NCBI GenBank assembly: GCA_002213445.1
Contig: NJIE01000009.1
Location: 124,001-188,000 of the forward strand
Reading direction: 5' to 3'
Length of the DNA stretch: 64,000 nt
DNA from: Xenophilus sp. AP218F
Lineage (GTDB): Bacteria; Pseudomonadota; Gammaproteobacteria; Burkholderiales; Chromobacteriaceae
Shown: one piece after another, positions 1 to 9,487 of the stretch
Layout of the letters: every line of letters starts with the position of its first letter
Numbering within the stretch: position 1 is the first letter of the stretch
The notes under the pieces: generated by a model
What the model saw: only the letters and a program-made list of their open reading frames with translations
Database searches by the model: none
What the model was told of the DNA's origin: nothing
Translations under genes and position numbers: made by a program

Positions 1-165
1 CGAAGCGTTGAACTGGGCGGCGATGGCGTTGACGCGCTCGCCCAGGCTGCCGTCCATCGAGTGCCAGAAGGAGATCTCGGTGAGGGCGTGCGCCGGCATG
101 GCGGCGACAAGCGACAGGCCTGCGCAGACGGCGCGCAGGGAGAAGCGGCGGCAATTCATGAACAT
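1..165 (-). CDS. ugpB: Glycerol-3-phosphate ABC transporter, periplasmic binding protein (5' end only)
   Basis: Only the first 55 codons are inside the window; the gene continues past position 1. A signal peptide is clear: a basic start with several Arg residues, a hydrophobic run, and a likely cleavage after AHA at about residue 27. The mature start (LTEISFWHSMDGSLGERV) resembles the beginning of mature UgpB, the binding protein for sn-glycerol-3-phosphate and its diesters. I chose the start at 165 because GGAG lies 7 nt upstream; a second in-frame ATG is at 159. A Pho box upstream fits the family, whose E. coli member is induced by phosphate starvation. The rest of the transporter is not visible, so the subfamily call rests on the N-terminus and the promoter. 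Confidence 0.82.
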   Translation of the reverse strand, partial: MFMNCRRFSLRAVCAGLSLVAAMPAHALTEISFWHSMDGSLGERVNAIAAQFNAS

Positions 166-215
166 CGTTTCACTCCGGGCGAAGGGTTGACTATGATTGA
201 TGGTTTGCGCCGCGG

Positions 216-260
216 ATTGTCACAGCCGGCGATGACAAAGACATGACAAGCACATGTCTG
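216..260 (-). promoter_or_regulatory. Pho box and -10 element upstream of ugpB
   Basis: Read on the minus strand there are three 7-bp direct repeats at an exact 11-bp period: CAGACAT (260-254), TTGTCAT (249-243) and TTGTCAT (238-232). The PhoB consensus is two CTGTCAT-like units separated by 4 bp. A -10-like GACAAT (221-216) follows exactly 10 bp after the last unit, the spacing usual at PhoB-activated promoters, where the box replaces the -35. The prediction is that PhoB activates ugpB under phosphate limitation. Confidence 0.72.
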
Positions 261-290
261 TTTTGTTGAGAAAATCTGATAGCCGCAAAC

Positions 291-325
291 AAAACGGGGC
301 GTCCCTCTCGCGAAGGACGCCCCGT
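291..325 (-). terminator. Rho-independent terminator of the cydAB operon
   Basis: An 11-bp perfect GC-rich stem (294-304 with 315-325) is followed on the minus strand by TTTGTTT. It lies about 20 bp after the cydB stop and separates cydAB from ugpB. Confidence 0.85.
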
Positions 326-346
326 CTACGCCGGCAAGCTTAGGGT

Positions 347-1357
347 TTATTGGTAGCTCAAGCCGCCCGCCTTGCCCCAGAACACCCGGTAGGCAAACGC
401 CGTGTAGGCGATGATGCACGGCAACACCGCCACCGCGCCCCACAGGATGATCCACAGCGCCGCCGGATCGGCCGCCCCCTGCCAGATATTCATCCGGCCG
501 ATGACGATCTCCGGAAACACGCTGTAAGCCAGCCCCCAGAACGACAGCAGCACGATGCCGACGCTGGCGGCGAAAGGCAGCCAGCAAAAGCTGTCGTTGC
601 CGGCGGCCTGGCGCCGGGCCAGCCGCGGCAGGCTGGCCTGCAACAGCGCGAACAAGGCCAGCGTCGCCAGCGGCAAGGGCAGCAGCAGCAAGAGCTGCGG
701 CAGCGAAAACCACTTGGCGGCGATGGACGGGTTGGCCAGCGGAGTGACCAGCGACACCGCCGCCACCGCCGCGCCCGCGCCCAGCAGGCTGCGTCGCGCC
801 CAGGCGGTCGCCTTGGCCTGCAGCGCGCCTTCGGTCTTCATCACCAGCCAGGTCGCGCCCAGCAGGGCGTAGGCCAGCGACAGGCCCGCGCCCGTCAGCA
901 GGGCGAAGCCCCAGGCCAGCGCGCCGTCGGCGAAGCCGGTGAGATAGCGGCCCAGCATCACGCCCTGCGAAAACGAGGCCAGCAGTGAGCCGGCGGCGAA
1001 GGCCGCGTTCCACCACGGCTTGTGCGGGTCCTGCGCCTTGACGCGGAAGTCGAAGGCCACGCCGCGCAGGATCAGGCCCGCCAGCATCGCCAGCACCGGC
1101 AGGTAAAGCTCGCCGAACACGATGCCGTGCGCCATCGGAAACGCCACCAGCAACAAGCCCGCGCCCAAGACCAGCCAGGTTTCGTTGGCGTCCCAGAACG
1201 GGCCGATCGAGGCGATCATCACATCCTTCTTCTCGGCATCCGCCAGCGGCAGCAACAGGCCGACGCCGAGGTCGAAGCCGTCCAGCACCACGTACACCAG
1301 CATCGCCAGCGCCATCAGGCCGGCGAAGATCACCGGCAACCAGTACAGATCGTTCAT
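347..1357 (-). CDS. cydB: Cytochrome bd / cyanide-insensitive quinol oxidase subunit II
   Basis: Subunit II of a bd-type quinol oxidase of the inner membrane; with CydA it reduces oxygen to water with electrons from quinol. The product is 336 residues with repeated hydrophobic segments and the family start MNDLYWLPVIF, VVLDGFDLGVG, and GPFWDANETWLVLGAG. The length matches the CioB-like branch rather than the 379-residue E. coli CydB. Its ATG overlaps the cydA stop by 4 bp (ATGA), so the two are translationally coupled. I see no cydX-like small ORF before the terminator, as is usual for CioAB-type operons. An earlier in-frame start inside cydA is discarded because the homology begins at this ATG. 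Confidence 0.95.
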   Translation of the reverse strand: MNDLYWLPVIFAGLMALAMLVYVVLDGFDLGVGLLLPLADAEKKDVMIASIGPFWDANETWLVLGAGLLLVAFPMAHGIVFGELYLPVLAMLAGLILRGVAFDFRVKAQDPHKPWWNAAFAAGSLLASFSQGVMLGRYLTGFADGALAWGFALLTGAGLSLAYALLGATWLVMKTEGALQAKATAWARRSLLGAGAAVAAVSLVTPLANPSIAAKWFSLPQLLLLLPLPLATLALFALLQASLPRLARRQAAGNDSFCWLPFAASVGIVLLSFWGLAYSVFPEIVIGRMNIWQGAADPAALWIILWGAVAVLPCIIAYTAFAYRVFWGKAGGLSYQ

Positions 1358-2694
1358 GCCAGTTTCTCCTCGAGTTTGGCCGCCGCTTGCGCGTCGGCCG
1401 CGGATGCCTTGCGCGCCAGATGGAACAGCACCGACACGTAAGCCAGCAGCAGGACCGCGTACAGCGCGAAATAGGTGGCTAGCGAAGTGGCCAGCATCGG
1501 CGTGGTGGCGGCGCCCACCGCATCGGCGGTGGTCAGCACCCCGGTCACCATCCACGGCTGACGGCCGATTTCGGTGACGTACCAGCCGGCCAGCGTCGCC
1601 AGCCAGCCGGAAAACGTCATGCCCACCAGGGCCTTGGCCAGCAGCGGCGACACGCTCTTGCGCCGCCACAGCTGCCAGGCGGCCAGCCAGGACACCAGCA
1701 GCATCAGCATGCCGACCCCGGCCATCACGCGGAAGCTCCAGAACACCTTGGCCACCGGCGGGTGCTGCTCGAATTCGTTCAGCCCCTTGATCTCGCCGTC
1801 CCAGCTATGGGTCAGGATCAGGCTGCCCAGCTTGGGCACGCCCAGCGCGTAATCGTTGCTGCGGGTTTCGCTGTTGGGCAGCGCGAACAGCAACAGCGGC
1901 ACTTCTTTTTCGGTATGCCAGATGCCCTCAATGGCGGCGAGCTTGGCCGGCTGGTGCTTGAGGGTGTTGAGGCCGTGCATGTCGCCTACCAGCACCTGCG
2001 CCGGAATCAGCAAGGCCGCCAGACAGACCCCGGTTTTCAGCGCCGCCATCACGCTGCGGCTCTTGTCGCCGCGCAGATAGCGGTAGGCGGACAAGCCGGC
2101 GATGAGGAAGGCCGCAGTCAGGCCGGAAGCGATCAGCATGTGCGTCAACCGGTACGGCATCGACGGATTGAAGATCACCTCCAGCCAGCTGAGCACGTGG
2201 GCGCGGCCGTCGCGCATCTCGAAACCGGCCGGCGTCTGCATCCAGGAATTGAGCGCGATGATCCAGAACGCCGACACCGTGTTGCCGAAAGCCACCAGGA
2301 AAGTCGCCAGCGTGTGGATGCGCTCCGACACCCTCGGCCGGCCGAACAGCATGATGCCGAGGAAGCCCGCCTCCAGGAAAAAGGCGGTCAGGATTTCATA
2401 CGCCAGCAAGGGGCCGGCGATATTGCCCACCGTCTGCATATAGCCCGGCCAGTTGGTGCCGAACTGGAAGCTCATGGTCACGCCGGACACCACGCCCAGG
2501 GCGAAGGACAGCGCGAAGATCTTCACCCACAGCCCGTAGGCGTCCATCCAGGCCTGGTCGCCGGTTTTCTGGTAGCGCGCCTTGAAAAACAGCAGCACCC
2601 AGGCCAGCGCGATATTGATGGTGGGAAACAGGATGTGAAAACTGATGTTGGCGGCGAACTGCACGCGCGCCAACGTGACGGGATCGAGGTCCAT
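1354..2694 (-). CDS. cydA: Cytochrome bd / cyanide-insensitive quinol oxidase subunit I
   Basis: Haem-bearing subunit I of a bd-type terminal oxidase, 446 residues. The quinol-binding Q-loop region is short, which places it in the CioA-like (cyanide-insensitive) group. Visible family marks: the haem-ligand His at residue 20 (AANISFHILFPT), the ALSFALGVVSG segment, a second conserved His in PYRLTHMLIASG, and the quinol-site stretch KHQPAKLAAIEG followed by WHTE. It is followed by cydB with a 4-bp overlap and preceded by a GbsR/MarR-type regulator gene only 3 bp away, so all three are one transcription unit. The FNR box before the regulator suggests induction at low oxygen. Haem b/d usage cannot be read from sequence. 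Confidence 0.95.
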   Translation of the reverse strand: MDLDPVTLARVQFAANISFHILFPTINIALAWVLLFFKARYQKTGDQAWMDAYGLWVKIFALSFALGVVSGVTMSFQFGTNWPGYMQTVGNIAGPLLAYEILTAFFLEAGFLGIMLFGRPRVSERIHTLATFLVAFGNTVSAFWIIALNSWMQTPAGFEMRDGRAHVLSWLEVIFNPSMPYRLTHMLIASGLTAAFLIAGLSAYRYLRGDKSRSVMAALKTGVCLAALLIPAQVLVGDMHGLNTLKHQPAKLAAIEGIWHTEKEVPLLLFALPNSETRSNDYALGVPKLGSLILTHSWDGEIKGLNEFEQHPPVAKVFWSFRVMAGVGMLMLLVSWLAAWQLWRRKSVSPLLAKALVGMTFSGWLATLAGWYVTEIGRQPWMVTGVLTTADAVGAATTPMLATSLATYFALYAVLLLAYVSVLFHLARKASAADAQAAAKLEEKLA

Positions 2695-2697
2695 CGC

Positions 2698-3264
2698 TTA
2701 CTCCTTGTCATCGTCGCGTTGGCCGATCCGGGCCAACGACTGGGTAAACTGCAGCACTTTCTGCACCTGGGATCCCAGCTTCATCAAACGCTGCAGGGTC
2801 TCCACGTCCATGTGCTGGATATCGGAAAACCAGGTCGTCACCAGCTCGATCAGCTGGTACATCTCCTGCATCCGCGCCTGGGCGTGGCGCTCCGCCTCGC
2901 TGGCCGGGTTCTCCAGCATCGCGCCGCGCAGCATGGTCAGGGTCGGCTCCACCTCGCGCTTCTTGCGCTCCTCGGCCAGCGTCTTGAAGATCGCCCACAC
3001 GTCCTCCGGGGTGGAGAAATACTCGCGCCTATCGCCCGGGAAGTGCTGCAGGCGCACCAGCCGCCAGGACTCCAGCTCTTTCAGGCCCATGCTGACGTTG
3101 GAACGGGAAAAACCCAGCGACTCGGCGATCTCGTCGGCGTTGAGCGGCTTCTCGGAGACATACAGCAGGGCGTAGATCTGGCCGACGGTGCGGTTGATGC
3201 CCCAGCGGCTGCCCATCTCGCCGAAATGCAGCACGAAGGACTGCACCAATGGTGGAATATTCAT
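2698..3264 (-). CDS. GbsR/MarR-family transcriptional regulator
   Basis: A 188-residue cytoplasmic protein. Residues about 20-85 form a winged helix-turn-helix: NRTVGQIYALLYVSEKPL, then DEIAESLGFSRSNVSMGLKELESW as recognition helix and the wing around HFPGDRREYF. The C-terminal half is helical and probably a dimerisation region. This pattern matches GbsR-type members of the MarR superfamily. The gene is first in the cydAB operon, 3 bp before cydA, so it most likely controls that oxidase and itself; the ligand is unknown. The start at 3264 opens with the family-like MNIPPLVQSFVLHFGEMG. An 18-bp near-palindrome 12 bp upstream of the start is a candidate binding site. Confidence 0.85.
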   Translation of the reverse strand: MNIPPLVQSFVLHFGEMGSRWGINRTVGQIYALLYVSEKPLNADEIAESLGFSRSNVSMGLKELESWRLVRLQHFPGDRREYFSTPEDVWAIFKTLAEERKKREVEPTLTMLRGAMLENPASEAERHAQARMQEMYQLIELVTTWFSDIQHMDVETLQRLMKLGSQVQKVLQFTQSLARIGQRDDDKE

Positions 3265-3276
3265 GGCTTTCTCAAT

Positions 3277-3294
3277 TTTCAGGAATTTCTGAAA
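3277..3294 (-). promoter_or_regulatory. 18-bp near-palindrome, candidate operator of the GbsR-type regulator
   Basis: The plus-strand sequence TTTCAGGAATTTCTGAAA is a dyad with 16 of 18 positions symmetric (only the seventh and twelfth break it). It lies between the FNR box and the regulator's start codon, where a repressor could block transcription. Assignment to the adjacent regulator is inference. Confidence 0.5.
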
Positions 3295-3296
3295 CT

Positions 3297-3310
3297 TTGA
3301 TATGAATCAT
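3297..3310 (-). promoter_or_regulatory. FNR/Anr box before the regulator-cydAB operon
   Basis: TTGATATGAATCAT (plus strand) matches the FNR-family consensus TTGAT-N4-ATCAA at 9 of 10 defined positions. It is about 35-45 bp upstream of the start codon of the operon's first gene. Control of a high-affinity oxidase by an oxygen-sensing FNR protein is common in proteobacteria. Confidence 0.65.
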
Positions 3311-3526
3311 AAGTTGACCACTCCTCACAGTCAATGCACAGAAAACTTGATCTCTGTCGTTGACCTTGCGTGAAAATGAACTAAAGAAGCCGCGCCAAGT
3401 CGCCCTTCCTCGCCCGCCCTCCCTCGTCACCGGCCGGGCGCTGCGTTAGAATGCGGGCCATCCACGCCCCGGCCGCCGGGGCGTTGCCGTCTTGACCGCA
3501 ACCCGAACGATAGAGCCCGACCGCGC

Positions 3527-6070
3527 ATGAGCACGCCCCAACATACCCCGATGATGCAGCAGTACCTCGCCCTGAAAAGAGAGCACGCCGACAAGCTGCT
3601 GTTCTACCGCATGGGCGACTTCTACGAGCTGTTCTACGAGGATGCGGAGAAAGCGTCGCGGCTGCTGGACATCACGCTCACCGCGCGCGGCGCGTCCGCC
3701 GGCACGCCGATCAAGATGGCCGGCATCCCCTACCACGCCGCCGAAGGCTATCTGGCGCGGCTGGTGAAGATGGGCGAATCGGTGGCGATCGCAGAACAGA
3801 TCGGCGACCCTGCGCTGTCCAAGGGCCCTGTGGAGCGCAAGGTGGTGCGCATCGTCACCCCCGGCACGCTGACCGACGCCGCGCTCTTGGACGACAAGCG
3901 CGACAACCTGGTGCTGGCGCTGAACATGCACAAGGGCGTGCTGGGGCTGGCCTGGCTGTCGCTGGCCAGCGGCGAATTCAAGATCATGCAAACCGGCGCG
4001 GAAGAGCTGTCCAGCGAGCTGGAGCGGCTGAAGCCGGCCGAGCTGGTGATCCCGGACGACACCGGCCTCGCCGCGTTCGAAGGCATCGCCGGCCCCAAGA
4101 AAAAACTGCCGCCGTGGCAATTCGACGCCGAATCCTCCACGCTGACCCTCACCCGCCACTTCGGCACCCGCGACCTGGCCGGTTTCGGCGCCGACGCGCT
4201 GCCGGTGGCGGTGGGCGCGGCGGGCGCGCTGCTGGAATACGTCAAATCCACCCAGGGCGTGAACCCGGCCCACATCGCCCAACTGGCGGTGGAGGACGCC
4301 GGCGACCTGATCCGCATGGACGCCGCCACCCGCCGCAATCTGGAGCTGACCGAAACCATACGCGGCGAAGCCTCGCCGACGCTGGCGTCCCTGCTCGACA
4401 CCTGCGCCACCAGCATGGGCAGCCGTCTGCTCGGCCACTGGCTGCACCACCCCATCCGCCGCCACGACAAGCTGCTGCGCCGCCAGGAAGCCGTGCGCGC
4501 GCTGCTCGCCGCGCATCGCGACGTGCACGCGCAACTGAAGGAAGTGGCCGACATCGAGCGCATCACCGCTCGCGTGGCGCTGCGCTCGGCCCGCCCGCGC
4601 GACCTCTCCGCGCTGCGCGATTCGCTCAAGGCGCTCGCCGGCGTCAAGCGGCTGGCCGCCAGTCTCGACGCGCCGCTCCTTGGCGAGCTGGCCCGGCTGC
4701 TGCCGGACAACTCGCCGGTGGAAGCCATGCTAGCCGCCGCCATCCTGCCCGAGCCGGCCACCTTCCTGCGCGACGGCGGCGTGATCAACGACGGCCTCAG
4801 CCCCACGCTGGACGAGCTGCGCGCCATCCAGACCGACTGCGGCGCCTTCCTGCTGGCGCTGGAGGCGCGCGAAAAGGAGCGCACCGGCATCACCACGCTG
4901 AAGGTGGAATTCAACCGCGTGCACGGCTTCTACATCGAAGTGTCCAAGGCGCAGTCGGACAAAGTGCCGGAAGATTATCGCCGCCGCCAGACGCTGAAGA
5001 ACGCCGAACGCTACATCACGCCGGAGTTGAAGGAGTTCGAGGACAAGGCGCTGTCGGCGCAGGATCGCGCGCTGGCGCTGGAAAAACAGCTGTACGAAAC
5101 CCTGCTGGACCAGCTGGCCCCGCACATCGCCGACCTCAAGCTGATCGCCCAGGCGGTGGCAGGCCTCGACGTGCTGGCCGCCTTCGCCGAACGCGCCGAG
5201 ACGCACAATTACGTCGAGCCGCGATTCGTGGCCGAGACCCGGCTGGAAATCATCGCCGGCCGCCACCCGGTGGTGGAAGCGGAGGTCGAGCGTTTCATCG
5301 CCAACGACACCCGCCTGAGCGCCGAACGCAAGCTCCTGCTGATCACCGGTCCCAATATGGGCGGTAAATCCACCTATATGCGCCAGAACGCGCTGATCAC
5401 GCTGATGGCGCACATCGGCAGCTTCGTGCCCGCCGACTCGGCGACGATAGGTCCGATCGACCGGATCTTCACCCGCATCGGCGCCAGCGACGACCTGGCC
5501 GGCGGCCGCTCCACCTTCATGGTGGAAATGACCGAAACCGCCAACATCCTCAACAACGCCAGCGAGAAATCGCTGGTGCTGATGGACGAAGTCGGCCGCG
5601 GCACCTCCACCTTCGACGGCCTGGCGCTGGCCTGGGCCATCGCCAAGGCGCTGATCGAAAAAAACCACGCCTACACGCTGTTCGCCACCCACTACTTCGA
5701 GCTGACCCGCCTCGCCAGCGACTACAACTCGGTGGCCAACGTGCATTTGTCGGCGGTGGAGCACAAGGACCGCATCGTGTTCCTGCATCACGTCGACGAA
5801 GGCCCGGCCAGCCAGAGCTACGGCCTGGCCGTGGCGCAACTGGCCGGCGTGCCACCCAAGGTGATCCGCGAGGCGCGCCGTTACCTGACCGAGCTGGAAA
5901 ACCAGTCGGCCGCCAACCAGCAGCCCGACTTGTTCAGCGCGCCGCCGGTAGTGGAAAAGGAAGCGGAGCCGCACCCGGTGCTGGAGCGGCTGGAAGAGAT
6001 CGATCCGGACGAGCTGTCGCCGCGCGAAGCGCAAAGTTTGCTATACGAACTGAAAAAACTGGCCAAATGA
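3527..6070 (+). CDS. mutS: DNA mismatch repair protein MutS
   Basis: Recognises mismatches and small loops and recruits MutL in an ATP-dependent way. At 847 residues it is full length. The N-terminal mismatch-reading motif is present (GDFYELF; Phe32 and Glu34 correspond to the Phe-X-Glu pair). The C-terminal ABC-type ATPase has Walker [10 protein letters not shown], Walker [17 protein letters not shown] and the switch segment ATHYFEL. A QPDLF sequence near the C-terminus resembles a beta-clamp binding motif. The gene is divergent from the cydAB regulator and is followed after 65 bp by a small unknown gene in the same direction. Confidence 0.98.
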   Translation: MSTPQHTPMMQQYLALKREHADKLLFYRMGDFYELFYEDAEKASRLLDITLTARGASAGTPIKMAGIPYHAAEGYLARLVKMGESVAIAEQIGDPALSKGPVERKVVRIVTPGTLTDAALLDDKRDNLVLALNMHKGVLGLAWLSLASGEFKIMQTGAEELSSELERLKPAELVIPDDTGLAAFEGIAGPKKKLPPWQFDAESSTLTLTRHFGTRDLAGFGADALPVAVGAAGALLEYVKSTQGVNPAHIAQLAVEDAGDLIRMDAATRRNLELTETIRGEASPTLASLLDTCATSMGSRLLGHWLHHPIRRHDKLLRRQEAVRALLAAHRDVHAQLKEVADIERITARVALRSARPRDLSALRDSLKALAGVKRLAASLDAPLLGELARLLPDNSPVEAMLAAAILPEPATFLRDGGVINDGLSPTLDELRAIQTDCGAFLLALEAREKERTGITTLKVEFNRVHGFYIEVSKAQSDKVPEDYRRRQTLKNAERYITPELKEFEDKALSAQDRALALEKQLYETLLDQLAPHIADLKLIAQAVAGLDVLAAFAERAETHNYVEPRFVAETRLEIIAGRHPVVEAEVERFIANDTRLSAERKLLLITGPNMGGKSTYMRQNALITLMAHIGSFVPADSATIGPIDRIFTRIGASDDLAGGRSTFMVEMTETANILNNASEKSLVLMDEVGRGTSTFDGLALAWAIAKALIEKNHAYTLFATHYFELTRLASDYNSVANVHLSAVEHKDRIVFLHHVDEGPASQSYGLAVAQLAGVPPKVIREARRYLTELENQSAANQQPDLFSAPPVVEKEAEPHPVLERLEEIDPDELSPREAQSLLYELKKLAK

Positions 6071-6135
6071 TCAGCTAACGACACAGACATTTCCTATTAT
6101 TACTAAATGGTAACCCCACTGATAGGAGACTTGTA

Positions 6136-6561
6136 ATGTCGTCAGCCACCGCCTCCGCCGCGCCGACCCTGTCGCAGATTCTGGGACAGATCGACGAGGA
6201 CGGAAGTACCGCCCTTTCCGACATCCGCGAAAAGGCCAACCAGGAACTGTCCAGCTTCGCCCAGCTGGCTCAGGAGCAACTCGCCCAACTCGACATCAGC
6301 ATGCCTCCCGCCATCAGCCTGATCAGCGGCGACGCCTGCCGGCTGAAGCTGGAGAATCGCCACCCGCAAGCCGCCGACATCGACAGCTGGCTGGAAGGCA
6401 ATCTGGTCCTCACCCGAAAATTCAAGGAGGTTGAAGTCCTGTATGAACTGGTGCGCGCCGCGGAGAGCGCGGGCGAACTCTTCCCGGAAAGTTCCTGCTT
6501 CCACATCGGCCTGACCAGCGCGGGTCCGATCGCCTATTTCGAGGAACAACATTCACTCTAA
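6136..6561 (+). CDS. Hypothetical protein, 141 residues
   Basis: I do not recognise this family. A good ribosome-binding site (ATAGGAG, 7-8 nt before the ATG) and a strong terminator after the stop support a real gene. The product is acidic and soluble, with no signal peptide or membrane span. The first half (about residues 10-52) is Gln/Glu/Ala-rich and probably helical; the second half has a WLEGN turn and an alternating pattern ending in PIAYFEEQ. Two Cys are present (in GDACRL and SSCFHI). It lies 65 bp downstream of mutS, in the same direction, and ends before aceK, which is convergent. No function can be inferred. Confidence 0.75.
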   Translation: MSSATASAAPTLSQILGQIDEDGSTALSDIREKANQELSSFAQLAQEQLAQLDISMPPAISLISGDACRLKLENRHPQAADIDSWLEGNLVLTRKFKEVEVLYELVRAAESAGELFPESSCFHIGLTSAGPIAYFEEQHSL

Positions 6562-6594
6562 GCCATTGCGTGTCCGTGATCGTCAAATCCAACA

Positions 6595-6630
6595 GAAACG
6601 GAGAGGCCCAACCTCTCCGTTTCGCATTTT
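6595..6630 (+). terminator. Rho-independent terminator after the 141-residue gene
   Basis: A 12-bp perfect stem (6595-6606 with 6612-6623) with a 5-nt loop is followed by GCATTTT. It lies between convergent genes, 14 bp from the aceK stop, and may also slow transcription from the other side. Confidence 0.82.
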
Positions 6631-6636
6631 CGCCGC

Positions 6637-8403
6637 TTACCGGCCGCTAAAACGCTGCGGATAGCGCAAGGAAAAACGCAGCTCCTCCGGGTAAGGATAA
6701 AAATCCTCGATATGGCCGTCGCGAATGCGCTGCTGGCGCTCGCGCCAGAAGTCGGCGCGCAGCAACTCGCCGTGATAGCGCAGGAATACCCGCCGCACAT
6801 CGGCGTCGCCCAGCAAGAACGCGCCGAACTCCTCGGGAAACACGTCGTTGCGCGCCACCGGATACCAGGCTTCGCCCGACATCTCGGCCTCAGGGTAAGG
6901 CGCGGGCGGCACTTCGCGGAAGTTGCAGTCGGTCAGGTATTCGATCTCGTCGTAATCGTAGAAGATCACCCGGCCGTAACGCGTCACCCCGAAGTTCTTG
7001 AACAGCATGTCGCCGGGAAAGATATTGGCCGCCGCCAGCTCGCGAATGGCGAGTCCATAATCGCGCGCCACCCGTTCCTTTTCCTCCCGGTCGCACTGCA
7101 TCAGGTACAGGTTGAGCGGCGTCATCCGCCGCTCGATGTACAGATGCCGAATCACCACCGTCTCATCGCCCTCCTCCATCATCGACGGCGCCAGCGCCCT
7201 CAGCTCGGCCAGCAGCTCCGCGGTGAAGCGCGCCTTGGGAAAGGCGACGTTGGAAAACTCCAGCGTATCGGCCATGCGGCCGACGCGGTCGTGACGCTTC
7301 ACCAGCTGGTACTTGGCCTTGACCGTGGCGCGGTCGGTATCCTTGGGGCCGCCGAACACATCGCGGATCAGCTTGAACACGTAGGGATAGGACGGCAAGG
7401 TAAACACCAGCATCACCAGCCCGCGGATGCCGGGCGCGATGATGAACTGGTCGTTGGAATGCTGCAGATGCTGCATGAAGTCGCGGTAAAAGGTGTTCTT
7501 GCCCTGTTTTTGCAAGCCAAGCATCGTGTACAGCTCGGCCTTGGTCTTGCCTGGCAGCATGCCGCGCAGGAACTGCACGTAGCCGGACGGCACTTCCATA
7601 TCCGCCAGGAAATAGGCGCGGCTGAACGAGAACAGCACGCTGATGCGCCATGGCTCCAGCAAGGCGGCGTCCAGACACAGCCCGCCTCGCGCGTCGTGCA
7701 GCACCGGCAGCGCGAAGGGATAACTCGCGCCGCCGTTGATCACCCGGCCGAAGATGTAGGCGCTCTTGTTGCGGTAAAACGGAGAATGCAGCGCCTGGAT
7801 CTGAAAATTGGCCTCGCGCCGCGGCCATTGCCCGTCCAGGTATTCGTGCGCTTGCCGCAGCGCCAGCGCGATGTCGCGCCTGAGATTGGAAAACGGTCGC
7901 GTCCAGCCCATGTCGCGGACGATGCGCAGCAGCGCGCCGGCCAAGCCGTGCCGGCTGGGGTAGTAGCTGCGGTAGGTGGGCGGATCAGACTCGATGTACT
8001 CGGTGGAGATCGCCGGGCGGACGAAGATGAAATCGTTGTTGAAATAGTCGCGGTGCAGGATGCGGGTGAACACCGAGTTGAAGAAGGTTTCGGCCAGCTC
8101 CGGTTGTTTGTGGTTGGCGAGCAGGCCGATGAAATAGAGCTTGGCCTGCTGCCAGATTTCGTCGTCCAGCAGGTCGGCGTGAAATTCGCCGTGCAGGCGC
8201 GCCACGGTTTCCGCCACCCGCTCGTCGTAAAACTGGATGCGATCGCGCACCGCCTGTTGCACGCCCTGCCAGTCCCCAGCCTCGAACAAGGCCTTGGCGC
8301 CGCGATTGCACTCCCGAAACAGCCGGTAGTGCTTGTCGAAACCGTCCACCAGCGCCTGCGCGATATCGCGCGCCACCGGGTTGTAATACTCGGGTATCTG
8401 CAT
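6637..8403 (-). CDS. aceK: Isocitrate dehydrogenase kinase/phosphatase
   Basis: Bifunctional enzyme that phosphorylates and inactivates, or dephosphorylates, dimeric isocitrate dehydrogenase, so diverting carbon into the glyoxylate shunt. The 588-residue product matches the family length (E. coli AceK 578). Family landmarks: an N-terminal regulatory domain, then [14 protein letters not shown], the nucleotide-binding stretch [20 protein letters not shown], and a kinase-like core with [20 protein letters not shown]. The start at 8403 ([16 protein letters not shown]) has GAGG upstream; an upstream in-frame extension of 61 codons looks non-coding. Its substrate Icd (Ser111 kept) is encoded about 3.5 kb away. 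No aceA or aceB is in the window. Confidence 0.97.
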   Translation of the reverse strand: MQIPEYYNPVARDIAQALVDGFDKHYRLFRECNRGAKALFEAGDWQGVQQAVRDRIQFYDERVAETVARLHGEFHADLLDDEIWQQAKLYFIGLLANHKQPELAETFFNSVFTRILHRDYFNNDFIFVRPAISTEYIESDPPTYRSYYPSRHGLAGALLRIVRDMGWTRPFSNLRRDIALALRQAHEYLDGQWPRREANFQIQALHSPFYRNKSAYIFGRVINGGASYPFALPVLHDARGGLCLDAALLEPWRISVLFSFSRAYFLADMEVPSGYVQFLRGMLPGKTKAELYTMLGLQKQGKNTFYRDFMQHLQHSNDQFIIAPGIRGLVMLVFTLPSYPYVFKLIRDVFGGPKDTDRATVKAKYQLVKRHDRVGRMADTLEFSNVAFPKARFTAELLAELRALAPSMMEEGDETVVIRHLYIERRMTPLNLYLMQCDREEKERVARDYGLAIRELAAANIFPGDMLFKNFGVTRYGRVIFYDYDEIEYLTDCNFREVPPAPYPEAEMSGEAWYPVARNDVFPEEFGAFLLGDADVRRVFLRYHGELLRADFWRERQQRIRDGHIEDFYPYPEELRFSLRYPQRFSGR

Positions 8404-8461
8404 GCTCGCCTCGTCGTTTCGGCATGAAACCGGAAACCGCCGCCAGCGAGCGCCGGCCGCA

Positions 8462-9127
8462 TTACGGTTTCTTGCCGCGCGCGAAGCGGAAACCTGGCGT
8501 CTTGCCGCCCTTGGCCGCCGGCGGCGACTGACGGCCCCCCGGCTTGCCGATGCGGCTAGCATGCGGCAGCCGCGGCAAATCTTCAAGATCGACGTCCAGC
8601 TCGCGCATCTCGCCCGGCTGCAGGCCGTCCAGCCGCCATGGCCCGATCGCCGCCCGCACCAGGCGCAGCGTGGGCAAGCCCACCTTGGCCGTCATCCGCC
8701 GCACCTGGCGGTTCTTGCCTTCGCTGATGACGATTTCCAGCCAGTTGTCGGGCACCGTCTTGCGAAAACGCACCGGCGGGTTGCGCGGCCACAGCGCCGG
8801 CGGCTCGATGCGCCGGGCCTGGGCGGGCCGGGTGAAGAAATCGCCCAGATCGACGCCCTGGCGCAGCCGCTCCAGCTGCTCTTCCGAGGGATTGCCCTCC
8901 ACCTGCACCCAGTAGGTCTTGGGCAGCTTCCAGCGCGGATCGGCGATGCGGTGCTGCAGGCCGCCGTCGCCGGTCAGCAGCAGCAGGCCCTCGCTGTCGC
9001 TGTCCAGCCGTCCGGCCGGATACACGCCGGGCAACGGCACACAGGACTTGAGCGTGGGATGCGTGGGGTGTTCGGAAAACTGGCAGATGACGCCATAGGG
9101 CTTGTTCAGCAGGATCAGCTTGGACAT
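8462..9127 (-). CDS. rluE: 23S rRNA pseudouridine synthase, RluE-type
   Basis: A 221-residue RsuA/RluB/E/F-family synthase. The catalytic motif [14 protein letters not shown] carries the nucleophilic Asp, and later blocks include [11 protein letters not shown] and [13 protein letters not shown]. There is no N-terminal S4 domain, as in E. coli RluE, which modifies U2457 of 23S rRNA. The C-terminus has a basic Pro/Gly-rich tail (about the last 35 residues) that may bind RNA. In E. coli rluE is also divergent from icd; here it is divergent from the monomeric isocitrate dehydrogenase gene, which supports the call. The start at 9127 gives [17 protein letters not shown]; a longer in-frame start reads as low-complexity sequence. 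Confidence 0.9.
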   Translation of the reverse strand: MSKLILLNKPYGVICQFSEHPTHPTLKSCVPLPGVYPAGRLDSDSEGLLLLTGDGGLQHRIADPRWKLPKTYWVQVEGNPSEEQLERLRQGVDLGDFFTRPAQARRIEPPALWPRNPPVRFRKTVPDNWLEIVISEGKNRQVRRMTAKVGLPTLRLVRAAIGPWRLDGLQPGEMRELDVDLEDLPRLPHASRIGKPGGRQSPPAAKGGKTPGFRFARGKKP

Positions 9128-9487
9128 GAGAAAAGCGGCGATGAAGAGGGATGGGACGCATGATAACAGAGCCGCCGCCAGGACAAGGCCGGAAAGCGGA
9201 ACCCCGCGTCGCCGTCCGCCTCCAACAGCAGGCGCTGTCGCCGCGCGCGCGGCGATATTTCGCAATCGAACCGTCGATGCCAGTTATCAGGCATAAAAAG
9301 TTCGGCCGCGCGGCAAGCCAAATGGATAATGATGGGTATAATTCGCTTTTGAAAAAACGCCTGCCGGCGGTCCCCGCGATTTTCGCCAGGCCCCCAGGGT
9401 GTCGCAGCCACGCCGCACGGAATGCCGTCCGAGTTCAAGCCTCTTCGCGCAGCCGTTCTGTCGTCACAACAACATGGAGAGAGAGTC
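9128..9487. other. 360-bp divergent intergenic region, rluE / monomeric icd
   Basis: No gene is visible. On the plus strand a perfect -10 hexamer TATAAT lies at 9337-9342, with only a weak -35 (CAAGCC at 9314-9319), so the promoter may need an activator. Transcription from there would give a 5' leader of about 140 nt before the icd start codon, with GGAGAGAGAGTC just before the ATG. I found no clear riboswitch or leader peptide in it. Confidence 0.5.

Noticed and set aside
1762-3300. 512-codon open frame antisense to cydA and its regulator
   Set aside because: Opposite two recognised genes and without any family motif.
4730-6034. 434-codon open frame antisense to mutS
   Set aside because: Shadow of mutS; no ribosome site, promoter or motif.
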